Assembly: GCA_902536305.1 (NCBI GenBank)
Contig: CACAWX010000001.1
Coordinates: 1 to 64,000, forward strand
Reading direction: 5' to 3'
DNA length: 64,000 nucleotides
DNA from: an uncultured Pelagibacteraceae bacterium
GTDB lineage: Bacteria > Pseudomonadota > Alphaproteobacteria > Pelagibacterales > Pelagibacteraceae
Shown: in pieces, positions 1 through 8,659 of the stretch
Layout of the letters: every line of letters starts with the position of its first letter
How positions within the stretch are numbered: the first letter of the stretch is position 1
The notes under the pieces: model-generated
Database searches by the model: none
Told to the model about the DNA's origin: nothing
The model's input: only the letters and a program-made list of their open reading frames with translations
Position numbers and translations under genes: made by a program

Positions 1-1
1 T

Positions 2-337
2 GATAAGATTGTTGATAGAAATTCGATATTACTTGCTAACGGTGATGACATAAAAATTTTAAAACTTAATATAAGATTCAATAATATTGAAAGAGACAAT
101 AAAAGAATGGTTAATTATGTGAATTTTAGAAAAATTCTAAAGAGAATTGATAAAAAAAAAAACTACGACACAGAAAATTTAAATAAAATATTCAAATTAA
201 AAACAAATCTTATTCCACATAACGCTTCAAATGATTGTATAATTTTATACAAAAGTTTAAGTAAGTTAATTAAGATCTTAGGTAAAAAAAAATTTGAAAA
301 TATGATTTCACAAAATAAAGAATTGATTAAGTTTTAA
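2..337 (+). CDS. 3' part of an unrecognised gene cut by the window edge (weak exonuclease-like motif)
   Basis: The reading frame is open from base 2 to a TAA at 335-337, so this is the C-terminal ~111 residues of a gene that starts outside the window; the first internal ATG (107) is probably not the start. The tail is very Lys/Asn/Ile rich. One stretch, H-N-A-S-N-D-C, resembles the HxAxxD motif III of DEDDh (DnaQ/RNase T) exonucleases, which in that family also lies near the C-terminus and is followed by a helix. That is a single short match and the other exonuclease motifs would be upstream of the window, so the function is only a guess. It lies next to surface-polysaccharide-type genes. Confidence 0.5.
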   Translation, partial: DKIVDRNSILLANGDDIKILKLNIRFNNIERDNKRMVNYVNFRKILKRIDKKKNYDTENLNKIFKLKTNLIPHNASNDCIILYKSLSKLIKILGKKKFENMISQNKELIKF

Positions 338-541
338 TATGAATCACATTTCTCAACGAAGTCCAAAAACAAGATTGAAACCAAATGACATTTATTTCAA
401 CGAAGTCCTCAAAGAAGAAATTCCATTTAGTAAGTAAATATGATAATTATTGCATTTAGGACGGGTAACAGAACGCCCCTTCCAAAGACTCAAAACTCCT
501 GTTAAATATTAATCATTAAAATTCTAGTCTCATAAGTGTCG
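338..541. other. 204-bp gap with two tiny ORFs and a GC-richer patch
   Basis: No convincing gene lies here. Two very short open frames follow each other directly: 339-437 (32 codons) and 440-505 (21 codons), each starting with ATG within a few bases of the previous stop. Neither encodes anything I recognise. Bases about 454-502 are clearly GC-richer than the surroundings and can form a short GGG/CCC hairpin enclosed by AGGA/TCCT. This could be a small structured RNA, a remnant of a lost gene, or chance. Confidence 0.35.
353..408. repeat. 12-bp direct repeat pair
   Basis: The 12-mer TCAACGAAGTCC occurs at 353-364 and again at 397-408, 44 bp apart, in the gap between the edge gene and the acetyltransferase gene. 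The repeat is exact and not a simple A/T run, which is unusual in sequence this AT-rich. No function is evident. Confidence 0.6.
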
Positions 542-1177
542 ATGAAAATTAAAAAATTTAAAAGTAAATCTCATTTAAAATATAAATTAATTAAAGAAAA
601 ACTAGACTTTAAATCGTTAGATAAAATAATCTCTATTTTAAAATCAGAAAATGGTTCTTCTATTTTAGCTAATTTATCGAATAAAAATATTACAAAATAT
701 TTAAATATTGTTATTAAGCAAGATAACATGAGTTTATTTGTTGTTAAAAATTCAGATTTGATTGGATATGCAATTGTAACAGAAAAACCCGAATATTTAA
801 TATCAAATTTTAAAAAATTGAAAATACCTTTTCTGATTGACTTAATAATTAGATTGAAAATTTTAACATTAATTAATATTTTTTTATCAATAATTAAAAT
901 TGATACATTATTTATTAATTTAAGAAATAAAGAAATTGTAAAAAGATCGCTTAATTTAAATCTTTTAGCTGTAAAAAAAAAATATCAAGGAATAGGTGTG
1001 GGAACTAAATTTTTAAAATTTATAATAAAAAAAACAAAAAAAAATTCTAAGTATATTAGTTGTGAAACTAATGATAAAAAATCAAAAGAGTTTTATGAAA
1101 AAAAACTTAATTTTCAAACTATAGGATGGAAAATTAGGGTGCCAATTTTTATAAATATTTTATTAAAAAGAATTTAG
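542..1177 (+). CDS. GNAT-family N-acetyltransferase
   Basis: A protein of about 211 residues. The C-terminal half carries the GNAT acetyl-CoA-binding signature: a strand with LLAVKKKYQGIGVG (motif A, Q-x-x-G-x-G) followed by a helix, then a C-terminal part with K-E-F-Y-E-K-x-x-F, the usual late GNAT motif B. The N-terminal half, including a hydrophobic segment around residues 100-125, is not recognisable. The ATG at 542 is preferred to the GTG at 536; neither has a clear Shine-Dalgarno sequence. The gene is followed after 7 bp by the FAD oxidoreductase gene, so the two are probably co-transcribed. In this neighbourhood (DegT aminotransferase, GT39-like glycosyltransferase) an N-acyl sugar modification is plausible, but the substrate cannot be read from the sequence. 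Confidence 0.75.
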   Translation: MKIKKFKSKSHLKYKLIKEKLDFKSLDKIISILKSENGSSILANLSNKNITKYLNIVIKQDNMSLFVVKNSDLIGYAIVTEKPEYLISNFKKLKIPFLIDLIIRLKILTLINIFLSIIKIDTLFINLRNKEIVKRSLNLNLLAVKKKYQGIGVGTKFLKFIIKKTKKNSKYISCETNDKKSKEFYEKKLNFQTIGWKIRVPIFINILLKRI

Positions 1178-1184
1178 AAAATAA

Positions 1185-2597
1185 ATGAAAAAAAAAATTT
1201 TGGATTTAGCAGTTATTGGAAGCGGTTTATCTGCTCTAAATTTTGCTGATGAATATTCTAAAAATGGAAAAACAATTAATATAATTTCTTACAAAAATGA
1301 AAAGATGTTGACTGAAAATAATTACGGAAAATTAAAAGATCTCCCAACACAGATGAGGGGTAAAATGAATAATGTAAAAAATTATTTTCATAGTAATAAT
1401 TTGATTGTTGAAAATGATTGTAAAGTTCTTGGATCTTTAGATTTTGGTGGACTGTCAAATTATTGGGGGCTACAGATAGACGGATATATCAACAATGATC
1501 AGAAAATAAATAGGAAAATTTTTTTATCAATTGAAAATCACTTTTTAAAATTTCTTAAAAAATACAATTTGGTTGGCTCTTATTTTGATAACAAAGATTT
1601 TTTATATAAAAAAGATTTTAAGATTCCTCACCAATTCGAAACATTAATTCATAAAAAAAATTCAAATTTTTATTGTAAGAAACCTATTTTAGGTTTTTTT
1701 AATCAATCAAAATTTAAAGGTGATTTAAACCTTATTAATGAAAAAAGAAGTAAATTAAATTCTAAGAATTTTTTTAATAATATTAAAAATAACAAAAAAA
1801 TAATCTTTCATAATTATTACGTAAATAAAATCTTCAAAAAAAAGGATTTTTTTAAAGTGCAATGTAAAAATAAAAATGAAGAAAAAAATTTTTATGTTAA
1901 AAAATTAGTTTTAGCTTCCGGCACAATTGCTACAACAAAACTAGTAGCTGATTATTTAAATTACAGTAAAGAAATTAAGATTAAACATCATCCAAGATTA
2001 TTAAGTGTTTTTTTTTCAAAAAAACCAATTAAATTTAGCTTAAATTTTACCCCATCAATTTTACAAATAATTAGTAGTTCAAAAAAGGATTGCTACAGTG
2101 CAGATGTCCGTCCTGGTAATAAATTAATAACAGAGTCTATAGTTGAGGCATTCCCGTTTTTGAAACCTGTTAAATTAATACTGAATTTTTTTAGACATAG
2201 AACAATCTTTTCAAATATTTTATTAGATACAAAATATAGTAATATTTTTTTAAGAAAAAATGGTAAAAAATTTAAGCTTTATTGTAAAAAGTTAAATAAA
2301 AAGAATCTTTTTAATATTAAAATAAAAAACATCTTTAAATTTTTATTAAAAAATCAAATTATTTTCCCTATATACTACTCAATCTTTCCTGGTTTTGGAG
2401 CTGATTACCATTATTTTGGCTCTATTCCTTTTAATGGAAAAGGAAGCTTATCTGTCGATAACAATTGTAAACTGAGAGGTTCTAAGAATATTTACGTTGT
2501 AGATAGTTCAGTTTTTAATTTTAAAACTAATAAATATCCCTTAGGTATCATGATTGCTAATGCCAGACGAATTGGTGAGCATCTTTCTAAAATTTAA
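1185..2597 (+). CDS. GMC-type FAD-dependent oxidoreductase
   Basis: The 470-residue protein opens with a Rossmann FAD-binding motif, LAVIGSGLSALNFA (GxGxxA, residues ~8-21). It has a GGLSNYWG segment near residue 90 that matches the FAD-contacting G-G-x-S-x-x-W-G of glucose-methanol-choline oxidoreductases. A second FAD-contacting stretch LASGTIAT lies near 243. The C-terminus (VVDSSVF...PLGIMIANARRIGEHL) matches the GMC C-terminal D-S-S-x-F / A-N-A-x-R region. GMC-like flavoproteins of this kind occur in polysaccharide and glycolipid clusters, where they oxidise alcohol groups of sugars or lipids; the substrate here is unknown. Its 3' end overlaps the convergent aminotransferase gene by 11 bp. 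Confidence 0.75.
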   Translation: MKKKILDLAVIGSGLSALNFADEYSKNGKTINIISYKNEKMLTENNYGKLKDLPTQMRGKMNNVKNYFHSNNLIVENDCKVLGSLDFGGLSNYWGLQIDGYINNDQKINRKIFLSIENHFLKFLKKYNLVGSYFDNKDFLYKKDFKIPHQFETLIHKKNSNFYCKKPILGFFNQSKFKGDLNLINEKRSKLNSKNFFNNIKNNKKIIFHNYYVNKIFKKKDFFKVQCKNKNEEKNFYVKKLVLASGTIATTKLVADYLNYSKEIKIKHHPRLLSVFFSKKPIKFSLNFTPSILQIISSSKKDCYSADVRPGNKLITESIVEAFPFLKPVKLILNFFRHRTIFSNILLDTKYSNIFLRKNGKKFKLYCKKLNKKNLFNIKIKNIFKFLLKNQIIFPIYYSIFPGFGADYHYFGSIPFNGKGSLSVDNNCKLRGSKNIYVVDSSVFNFKTNKYPLGIMIANARRIGEHLSKI

Positions 2598-3843
2598 TTT
2601 TTCTTTTATAATAAGTGTCTATGCAATCAACAATATAAGCTATATATTTTTTTGAAATTTTTATGTGGTTGGGGAGACAAAGTATTTTGTTTTGGTAGTC
2701 ATTTAATCCATCTGATTTATTAAAGTGACGAAATATTTTATGACAGTCCACATACTGCAAAAACTTTGTTTCTATCCCTTTTTCAAATAAAAAATCTTTT
2801 AATTTATTTTTATCATTTACAATTATCGGATACTCATTAAAATTTTGAAAGTTTTTATCTTTAATTTCAATATAATTTAATTGCTTTATCTTATTTTTCT
2901 CGAATAGTTTATTATAAAGCAAATTATTTTGCATTCTCACATTGTAATTTTTTAGTAGATTATCTCTATTTGTAAGCTGTCGATCTACAAATTTAATCGT
3001 TAGAGGATGTATTTTATATAAATACTTATTAAAATGATTCTTCTTTTTAAATTTTAAACTAGGATAAATTGCCTCCATTATAAACTTTATATTTTTTTTA
3101 TGAGCGAGTTTAATAATTTTAAAGAAAAATAATCTATAAAATAATTTTATAGAAAAGGTTTTTAAGATAAAAAAAATTAAAACCTGTTTGATATATTTTA
3201 TACTTGGAAAATTTTTAAACTTCTTTATTTCGCTAAAAGCAAATTTTTCAAAATTATTGTCATTTGTTGAGATCAAGCCCCCAAACATTCCTGAAATGTT
3301 TTTCATTATATTAAAGCTATGAAGAGAAAAATCTCCAAAACTTCCTGAATATATTTTTTTGCTCTTTGACTTAAAATAATTTCCAAAATAGATTGCGTTA
3401 TCTTCGATTAATGTAATTCCATTTTTTTTACAAATTTTTTTAATTTTTAAAATATCGTGATGACTATTAAAAATGTTGGTAATTACAACAGCTAAAGTTT
3501 TTTTGTTAATTTTTGTTATTAAATCTTTTTCACTTATAAATATATTTTCATTCAATTTAGTAAAAACTATTTTTAATTTTAAATTTTGGCAAATATTTAC
3601 CATCTCTTCTAAATTATATGAATTAATTATTATTTCATTTCTTCTTGGAAATTTCTTTATTAAATATTTAAGAACCAAAACGAAACCAACTCTTAGTTGA
3701 CTTGTTAATATAGAATTTTTTTTTTTTGTATAACTATTAAATTTTTTTTTTATTTTCATCTCTCGAGATTTAGATGTTGTAAAAAAAAGAGAATAAATAA
3801 AATCTAAAGTTTTAAGATAAATATATATTCTAAAATAACTCAT
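2587..3843 (-). CDS. DegT/DnrJ/EryC1-family PLP-dependent aminotransferase
   Basis: A 418-residue fold-type I PLP enzyme of the sugar aminotransferase type. The family pattern is visible around residues 150-185: L-I-E-D-N-A (PLP-ring Asp), then G-S-F-G-D-F-S-L-H, then SFNIMKN, whose Lys aligns with the Schiff-base lysine of S-F-x-x-x-K, then GGLIST. Family members transfer an amino group to a keto-sugar nucleotide for O-antigen, capsule or glycan modification. The N-terminal part is less conserved than usual. The genomic setting (GT39-like glycosyltransferase on the same strand, acetyltransferase and flavoprotein opposite) supports a surface glycan role. The protein is Lys/Ile/Asn-rich and divergent, as accessory genes often are. 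Confidence 0.75.
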   Translation of the reverse strand: MSYFRIYIYLKTLDFIYSLFFTTSKSREMKIKKKFNSYTKKKNSILTSQLRVGFVLVLKYLIKKFPRRNEIIINSYNLEEMVNICQNLKLKIVFTKLNENIFISEKDLITKINKKTLAVVITNIFNSHHDILKIKKICKKNGITLIEDNAIYFGNYFKSKSKKIYSGSFGDFSLHSFNIMKNISGMFGGLISTNDNNFEKFAFSEIKKFKNFPSIKYIKQVLIFFILKTFSIKLFYRLFFFKIIKLAHKKNIKFIMEAIYPSLKFKKKNHFNKYLYKIHPLTIKFVDRQLTNRDNLLKNYNVRMQNNLLYNKLFEKNKIKQLNYIEIKDKNFQNFNEYPIIVNDKNKLKDFLFEKGIETKFLQYVDCHKIFRHFNKSDGLNDYQNKILCLPNHIKISKKYIAYIVDCIDTYYKRKIKF

Positions 3844-3883
3844 GTTTTTTAATACGATAAGAGTTTCAAAATTAATATTAATT

Positions 3884-5308
3884 TTAAATATTTATCTCAA
3901 CTAAATTTAAAATTATGCTATTAAATTGCTTCTGTCTTAATATTATTGATCTGTCTTTAATGTTTTTAGGTAAATAACAGTCTTTAGAATTGATATCTAG
4001 TGGACAAAAATACCAAAATTTTTGTTTGCCTGATTTGAAGTTGCTAATTTGAATAGGTGTTAGATCTTTATCCAAATGAAATATATAATTTTGTATCGCA
4101 TTTAAAGATGCCTTGTTATCTTTCATGTTCTCAATTTTAATTATGAAGTTTTTTGTTTCTGAATTTTTAATATAATTTACTGCTTTACTGTATTCTGGTT
4201 TAGAAGGAATTCTCTCTTTATAAAATTGTTTAATAGTTTGTTCGGTAAAATGATTGCCAATTGTTAAAAAAGCTAAAAGAATAATTAAAAAATATTTATT
4301 TTTTTTATTTTCATAATTAAAAATAAGATTCGACAATAAAAGTATTATTGGAATTAGATTAAACATCGTGTGTCTTGGTAACAGCATAGGCTTAAATAAA
4401 TAACCAAACACGATTGGTATTAAATAGGAAAAAACTATTATAATAAAAAATAATGTATAATAATTAATTTCCATTATTTTCTTAAAATTTTTTATTATCA
4501 AATATAAAAAAACTATTAAGAAGACTCCCCCAACTAACCTTGATCCAAAATAATTTGAAAAGTGAAAATTTGTATAAAATTTCAAAGATGGATTTTCCAT
4601 AAACCAATAATAGTCAGCATCTGAATTAGTTGTGATATAAAATAGTTGAAAATAATAAAAAGCGGAAAAAATAAACACAACTAAAAATACACTTATAATA
4701 GGAATACTAAATTTTTTTTTAAATATTAACTCTAAAAATAGATAGAAAGATAATGAAAAAAAAATTAAAAAGCCAAAAGGGTGTAATAAAATATTAAATA
4801 AAAATATTAATGAAAAAAAAAATAATAAAATATAATTTTTTCTATTTTCTAATAATTTTATAAAAAAAATTAACGTTAAAGATGTGACGAAGAAAAGAAG
4901 GGTATAATTTCTAAGTTCTTGAGAAAAACCAATTAAAAAAATATTTAAGCTTATTAAAAAGGATGAAAGCAAGTATGAATTGCTATTTTTATTTAGTTTT
5001 TTATCGAGGTAAATAATCGTAAAAATACTTAATACTCCCCAAAAAGCAGAAAAAATTCTTCCACTAAAAACACTGTAATCAAAAATTTTAAAAAAGTTTT
5101 TTAAAATGATATTGTAGACTATTGAGGTTGTTTCAATTTGATTGTGAAAGATAAGACTTTCTTTAAAAGAAAAATTGGGATTAGCTACCCAAAATGAAAT
5201 AATCTCATCGTACCACAAGTCATCAAAGCTCACATTGTAAAATCTGAACAATGTTCCTGTCGCAATAATTAAAAATAATATTATTTGCTTATTAAAACTT
5301 ATAAGCAT
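3884..5308 (-). CDS. Multi-pass membrane glycosyltransferase, GT39/ArnT-like (GT-C fold)
   Basis: A 474-residue integral membrane protein with roughly ten or more hydrophobic helices and a soluble C-terminal domain (about residues 370-474). Just after the first helix it has D-D-L-W-Y-D-E-I-I-S, the acidic first-loop motif of GT-C enzymes such as ArnT and protein mannosyltransferases, where Asp/Glu are catalytic. These enzymes use polyprenyl-phosphate-linked sugars and glycosylate lipid A, polysaccharide or protein on the periplasmic side. It starts 2 bp after the small membrane peptide gene and is followed after 40 bp by the sugar aminotransferase, so these probably form one transcription unit. 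The acceptor is unknown. Confidence 0.75.
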   Translation of the reverse strand: MLISFNKQIILFLIIATGTLFRFYNVSFDDLWYDEIISFWVANPNFSFKESLIFHNQIETTSIVYNIILKNFFKIFDYSVFSGRIFSAFWGVLSIFTIIYLDKKLNKNSNSYLLSSFLISLNIFLIGFSQELRNYTLLFFVTSLTLIFFIKLLENRKNYILLFFFSLIFLFNILLHPFGFLIFFSLSFYLFLELIFKKKFSIPIISVFLVVFIFSAFYYFQLFYITTNSDADYYWFMENPSLKFYTNFHFSNYFGSRLVGGVFLIVFLYLIIKNFKKIMEINYYTLFFIIIVFSYLIPIVFGYLFKPMLLPRHTMFNLIPIILLLSNLIFNYENKKNKYFLIILLAFLTIGNHFTEQTIKQFYKERIPSKPEYSKAVNYIKNSETKNFIIKIENMKDNKASLNAIQNYIFHLDKDLTPIQISNFKSGKQKFWYFCPLDINSKDCYLPKNIKDRSIILRQKQFNSIILNLVEINI

Positions 5309-5310
5309 AA

Positions 5311-5394
5311 TTAAAAAATATACTTATCTGCTAAGTATATTAATATTCCAATAGCAATTCCTAGAAGTACCCAATAAAAGTTATTTTTTATCAT
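5311..5394 (-). CDS. 27-residue single-helix membrane peptide
   Basis: A short frame starts with ATG at 5394-5392 inside the stop of the upstream pyrophosphohydrolase gene (ATGA overlap, the same coupling used by real neighbours elsewhere in the window) and ends with TAA two bases before the glycosyltransferase start. It fills the only gap between those genes. The peptide is M-I-K-N-N-F-Y-W followed by a hydrophobic helix (VLLGIAIGILIYLA) and a short charged tail DKYIF, which looks like a single-span inner-membrane peptide. I do not recognise the family. Tight packing and composition support a real gene, but there is no homology evidence. Confidence 0.5.
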   Translation of the reverse strand: MIKNNFYWVLLGIAIGILIYLADKYIF

Positions 5395-5762
5395 GCTACA
5401 AACTTTTCTAAATTAGGTTTAAAATAATTGGGACCTTTCATCACTTTACCTTTATCATTAAAGATAGGTTTTCCATCTAAACCCAATTTACTCATATTAG
5501 AATTTTGCACCTCAGCAAAACATTTATCTAAATTAATACCAAATGCATGGCCAGCTCCATAAGTTACATATAGTATATCGGTCAAAGCATCTGCCGTTTC
5601 CTTGATATCATTATTATTTAAAGCCTCCTTCAATTCATCAAGCTCCTCTTTTATGAGATCATATCTAAGAGAAACTATTTTGTCGTTTGGAAAACCAGCT
5701 TTTTCTCTTATTTCTTGACCAAAAGTTTCCATGAATTTTTTAACACTTTCAAAATTAGTCAT
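5391..5762 (-). CDS. MazG-like / PRA-PH-type nucleotide pyrophosphohydrolase
   Basis: A 123-residue protein with the all-alpha NTP pyrophosphohydrolase pattern: a first helix ending in L-I-K-E-E-L-D-E-L (metal-binding E-E-x-x-E) and a later helix [11 protein letters not shown] (E-x-x-D-x-x-x-D). These acidic residues hold Mg2+ in MazG, dUTPase-2 and phosphoribosyl-ATP pyrophosphohydrolase. The C-terminal half ([17 protein letters not shown]...GPNYFKPNL) is typical of the phage/bacterial branch of the PF01503 family. It probably hydrolyses a nucleoside triphosphate or related compound as house-cleaning; the exact substrate is not predictable. It is divergent from fumC with about 60 bp between starts and shares its stop with the small membrane peptide start. 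Confidence 0.8.
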   Translation of the reverse strand: MTNFESVKKFMETFGQEIREKAGFPNDKIVSLRYDLIKEELDELKEALNNNDIKETADALTDILYVTYGAGHAFGINLDKCFAEVQNSNMSKLGLDGKPIFNDKGKVMKGPNYFKPNLEKFVA

Positions 5763-5822
5763 TTCTTTTCCTTTATAATTTATAATTTATTAATAAGAGT
5801 GTATTATATCCATGATTCAAAT

Positions 5823-7211
5823 ATGAAATACAGAATAGAATTCGACAGTATTGGGAAAATCAAAGTTCCTGGTGATAAGTATTGGGGTGCATCCACTGAA
5901 AGGTCTAATAAATATTTTGATATTGGAGATTTCTTAGTTAGGCCTTTGGTTATTCACTCAATAGCTATTATAAAAAAAGCTGCTGCAATAGTTAACTCAA
6001 AAAATAAAGATTTAGATCCAAAATTAAGTAAATATATTATTAAAGCCGCAGAGGAAGTGATTAAAGGAAAACATGACGAACATTTTCCTTTAAAGGTTTG
6101 GCAGACAGGTTCTGGAACTCAAACAAATATGAATGTTAATGAAGTCATAGCAAATAGAGCTATTCAAATGATGGGCGGAAAATTAGGAACAAAAAAACCT
6201 GTTCATCCTAATGATCATGTAAATAAATCTCAATCAACTAATGATGTTTTTCCTACTGCAATGCATGTAGCTATAGCCTTGAAAGCTAGAGAAAAACTTT
6301 TACCATCATTAAAAGTTCTTGAAAAAGAATTGGGAAAGAAAGCAAAAGAATTTAAAAATATAGTAAAAGTTGGTAGAACTCATTTACAGGACGCCACTCC
6401 TCTTACTCTAGGCCAAGAGTTTTCAGGTTACCATACTCAACTTAAAAAATGTATTATAAGAATCGAAGATGCATTAAAAGAAATTTATTACTTAGCCCAA
6501 GGCGGTACCGCTGTCGGGACTGGTCTCAATACAAGGAAAAATTTTGATAAAAAGATAATTAAAGAAATAAGTAAAATCACTAAAATTCCATTCAAACCGA
6601 CATCTAACAAATTTGCAGCTCTTGCAGCTCATGATGAAATTGTAAATTTTTCAGGGACATTGAATACTACCGCAGTTTGTTTAATGAAGATTGCGAATGA
6701 TATTAGATTTTTAGGTTCAGGACCTAGAGCAGGTTATGGAGAACTAATCTTGCCTTCTAACGAACCAGGATCCTCCATTATGCCTGGAAAGGTAAATCCG
6801 ACACAATCAGAAGCTGTGACAATGGTTTGCGTTAAAGTAATTGGAAACCATAATGGTATAACAATGGCAGGCTCTCATGGCCACTTTGAACTAAATGTTT
6901 TTAAACCATTGATCATTCATAATATTTTGCAATCAATAGAAATAATGAGTGACTCATCAAAAACTTTTGCATTGTATTGTGTTAAAGGAATAAAGGCAGA
7001 TAAAAAAAGAATAAAAAATTTGTTAGATAATTCTTTAATGCTCGTTACTGCATTGGCACCAAAAATTGGATACGATAAAGCGGCTCATATAGCTAAGAGA
7101 GCGTATAAAAATGGCACCACATTGAAACAAGAAGTTATAAAAGCAGGTCTAATTAAAGAAAGCGATTATGATAAAATTATGAGTCCATTAAAAATGACAA
7201 AACCGAAATAA
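5823..7211 (+). CDS. fumC: Class II fumarate hydratase
   Basis: Converts fumarate to L-malate in the TCA cycle, in the cytoplasm. The 462-residue length is standard for class II fumarase. The family signature [15 protein letters not shown] is present, as are [13 protein letters not shown] (substrate-binding), [14 protein letters not shown] and [16 protein letters not shown], which carries the His-based catalytic site. The frame is open further upstream to 5715, but that extension would lie inside the opposite gene and has no family similarity, so ATG 5823 ([11 protein letters not shown]) is chosen. The stop (TAA, 7209-7211) directly abuts the stop of the convergent AsmA-like gene, with no base between. 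Confidence 0.97.
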   Translation: MKYRIEFDSIGKIKVPGDKYWGASTERSNKYFDIGDFLVRPLVIHSIAIIKKAAAIVNSKNKDLDPKLSKYIIKAAEEVIKGKHDEHFPLKVWQTGSGTQTNMNVNEVIANRAIQMMGGKLGTKKPVHPNDHVNKSQSTNDVFPTAMHVAIALKAREKLLPSLKVLEKELGKKAKEFKNIVKVGRTHLQDATPLTLGQEFSGYHTQLKKCIIRIEDALKEIYYLAQGGTAVGTGLNTRKNFDKKIIKEISKITKIPFKPTSNKFAALAAHDEIVNFSGTLNTTAVCLMKIANDIRFLGSGPRAGYGELILPSNEPGSSIMPGKVNPTQSEAVTMVCVKVIGNHNGITMAGSHGHFELNVFKPLIIHNILQSIEIMSDSSKTFALYCVKGIKADKKRIKNLLDNSLMLVTALAPKIGYDKAAHIAKRAYKNGTTLKQEVIKAGLIKESDYDKIMSPLKMTKPK

Positions 7212-8615
7212 TTATGAAATCTCTAAAATAAATTCTTTAATTTTATTTAGCTTAAAAATTCTTACAAAATCCTCATCAAATAAAATATTTTCAAAACTTT
7301 TTTTAAAATAAATGAGATCCTCTTTTGATGCTTTATAATTTTCATCTAACGAAATATCTTGAAAATTAACTTTTTGATTTAGGACATTTAAGTATCCTTT
7401 AGTATTTAATACAAAAGTTTCATTTTCTTTTTTAGTATTAATATTTAATTTTTTAAATAAATTTTTTTTAGACTTTGAATTAATTGAACAATCAAAAAAT
7501 AACAATGGAAATTCTTCTATTAAGTTTATATTGCCCTTACATTGAAAAACATCATCTGATATTAATAATTTTTTTGAATAATTTAGTTTTCCGTATGCCA
7601 TATCAAATTTAAAGTTTAGTTTATTAAAAAAACTACGGCTAAATTTTTTTGAAGTTAAAATAATTTCATTTTTAGCAGTAATTTGTTTTAATATATCTTT
7701 AAATTTGAGTAGTTCATCTATTTTTAATTGTTTAAAAATTTCTGCATCTATTTCCTCAATCTCAAATTTTGAGTTTATGATTAAAAAAGGTTTTATTTTA
7801 ATTAAACTATTATTTTTAAAAGAAAGATTTTTGCTTCTAAAATATGAATTATAAATATTTAGTGAGTTTTTATCATAAATAAAATTAAATTTTAGATTTG
7901 TATTTAATATTTTAGATTTGAAAACTCCGTCAATTGAAGTCTTATTACTTTTATCATCTAAATAAACATCTATGTTAAGTCCAGATTTGAGAAGTTTAAA
8001 ATTGATATTATTCAAATTACTATTAATTTTCGTTTTAAAATTTTTGCCAAAAATGTTTCCTTCAATTACATTTTTTTTATATCCATAATTTGTAAATTTT
8101 ATTTTTTCTACTGAAATTAATGATTTTAAAGCATCATTAATTTTAATATTTAAATCATCGAAGTAAAAATTGTTTTTTTGTTTAACAAATTTTTTAAAAA
8201 AAAATTTAAAATCAAAAGTTTCTAAAGTCATATTGCTATTTTTAAAAACTATTTTGTTAGATTTAAAATTTTGGTAGTTGTAAATACTCAAAAATTTTGG
8301 ATATATTCTAAATTTTTTTACATTTAGCTCCACTTGAGAAGTATTCAATTCTATCAAGGCATTTTTAAATTCAATATATGGAACCGGGAATGAATTGAAT
8401 TCTATTTTTTCATATTTTAAGATTTTTATTTCGTAATTTTTAATTAAGTGGTTTTTAAAAGTCTCTGACCTTTTTTCATAATTAAAGTAGTTTGGAGCTG
8501 ATAAAAATAAGATAGTAGAAATGATAAATAATCCAAATACATATCTTAAAAAAAAGATAAATCTAAAAAATCTAGAATACTTGTTGTGAATTGTTTTATA
8601 AAATTTTTTTATCAT
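7212..8615 (-). CDS. AsmA-like membrane-anchored protein
   Basis: A 467-residue protein with one N-terminal transmembrane segment (residues ~18-40), then a long periplasmic domain rich in beta-strand-like alternating hydrophobic, Lys and Asn residues. The segment directly after the helix (Y-E-I-K-I-L-K-Y-E-K-I-E-F-N-S-F-P-V-P-Y-I) follows the AsmA/TamB N-terminal pattern, in which a beta element is followed by a proline pair. AsmA-family proteins are thought to bridge the periplasm and help lipid transport to the outer membrane. Similarity is weak by eye, so treat it as a family guess. It is divergent from uvrD (44 bp) and its stop codon touches that of fumC. Confidence 0.5.
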   Translation of the reverse strand: MIKKFYKTIHNKYSRFFRFIFFLRYVFGLFIISTILFLSAPNYFNYEKRSETFKNHLIKNYEIKILKYEKIEFNSFPVPYIEFKNALIELNTSQVELNVKKFRIYPKFLSIYNYQNFKSNKIVFKNSNMTLETFDFKFFFKKFVKQKNNFYFDDLNIKINDALKSLISVEKIKFTNYGYKKNVIEGNIFGKNFKTKINSNLNNINFKLLKSGLNIDVYLDDKSNKTSIDGVFKSKILNTNLKFNFIYDKNSLNIYNSYFRSKNLSFKNNSLIKIKPFLIINSKFEIEEIDAEIFKQLKIDELLKFKDILKQITAKNEIILTSKKFSRSFFNKLNFKFDMAYGKLNYSKKLLISDDVFQCKGNINLIEEFPLLFFDCSINSKSKKNLFKKLNINTKKENETFVLNTKGYLNVLNQKVNFQDISLDENYKASKEDLIYFKKSFENILFDEDFVRIFKLNKIKEFILEIS

Positions 8616-8659
8616 TTTTTTTATTTTTATAATTAGTATATAAATGAAAATTCTCTCTT

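Noticed and set aside
454-502. A tRNA or tRNA fragment in the GC-richer patch
   Set aside because: The reverse strand has a T-arm-like hairpin, but the loop does not match TTCRANY and no cloverleaf can be completed.
5715-5822. 36-codon 5' extension of the fumC frame
   Set aside because: It lies within the opposite pyrophosphohydrolase gene and has no fumarase similarity; ATG 5823 gives the standard length.
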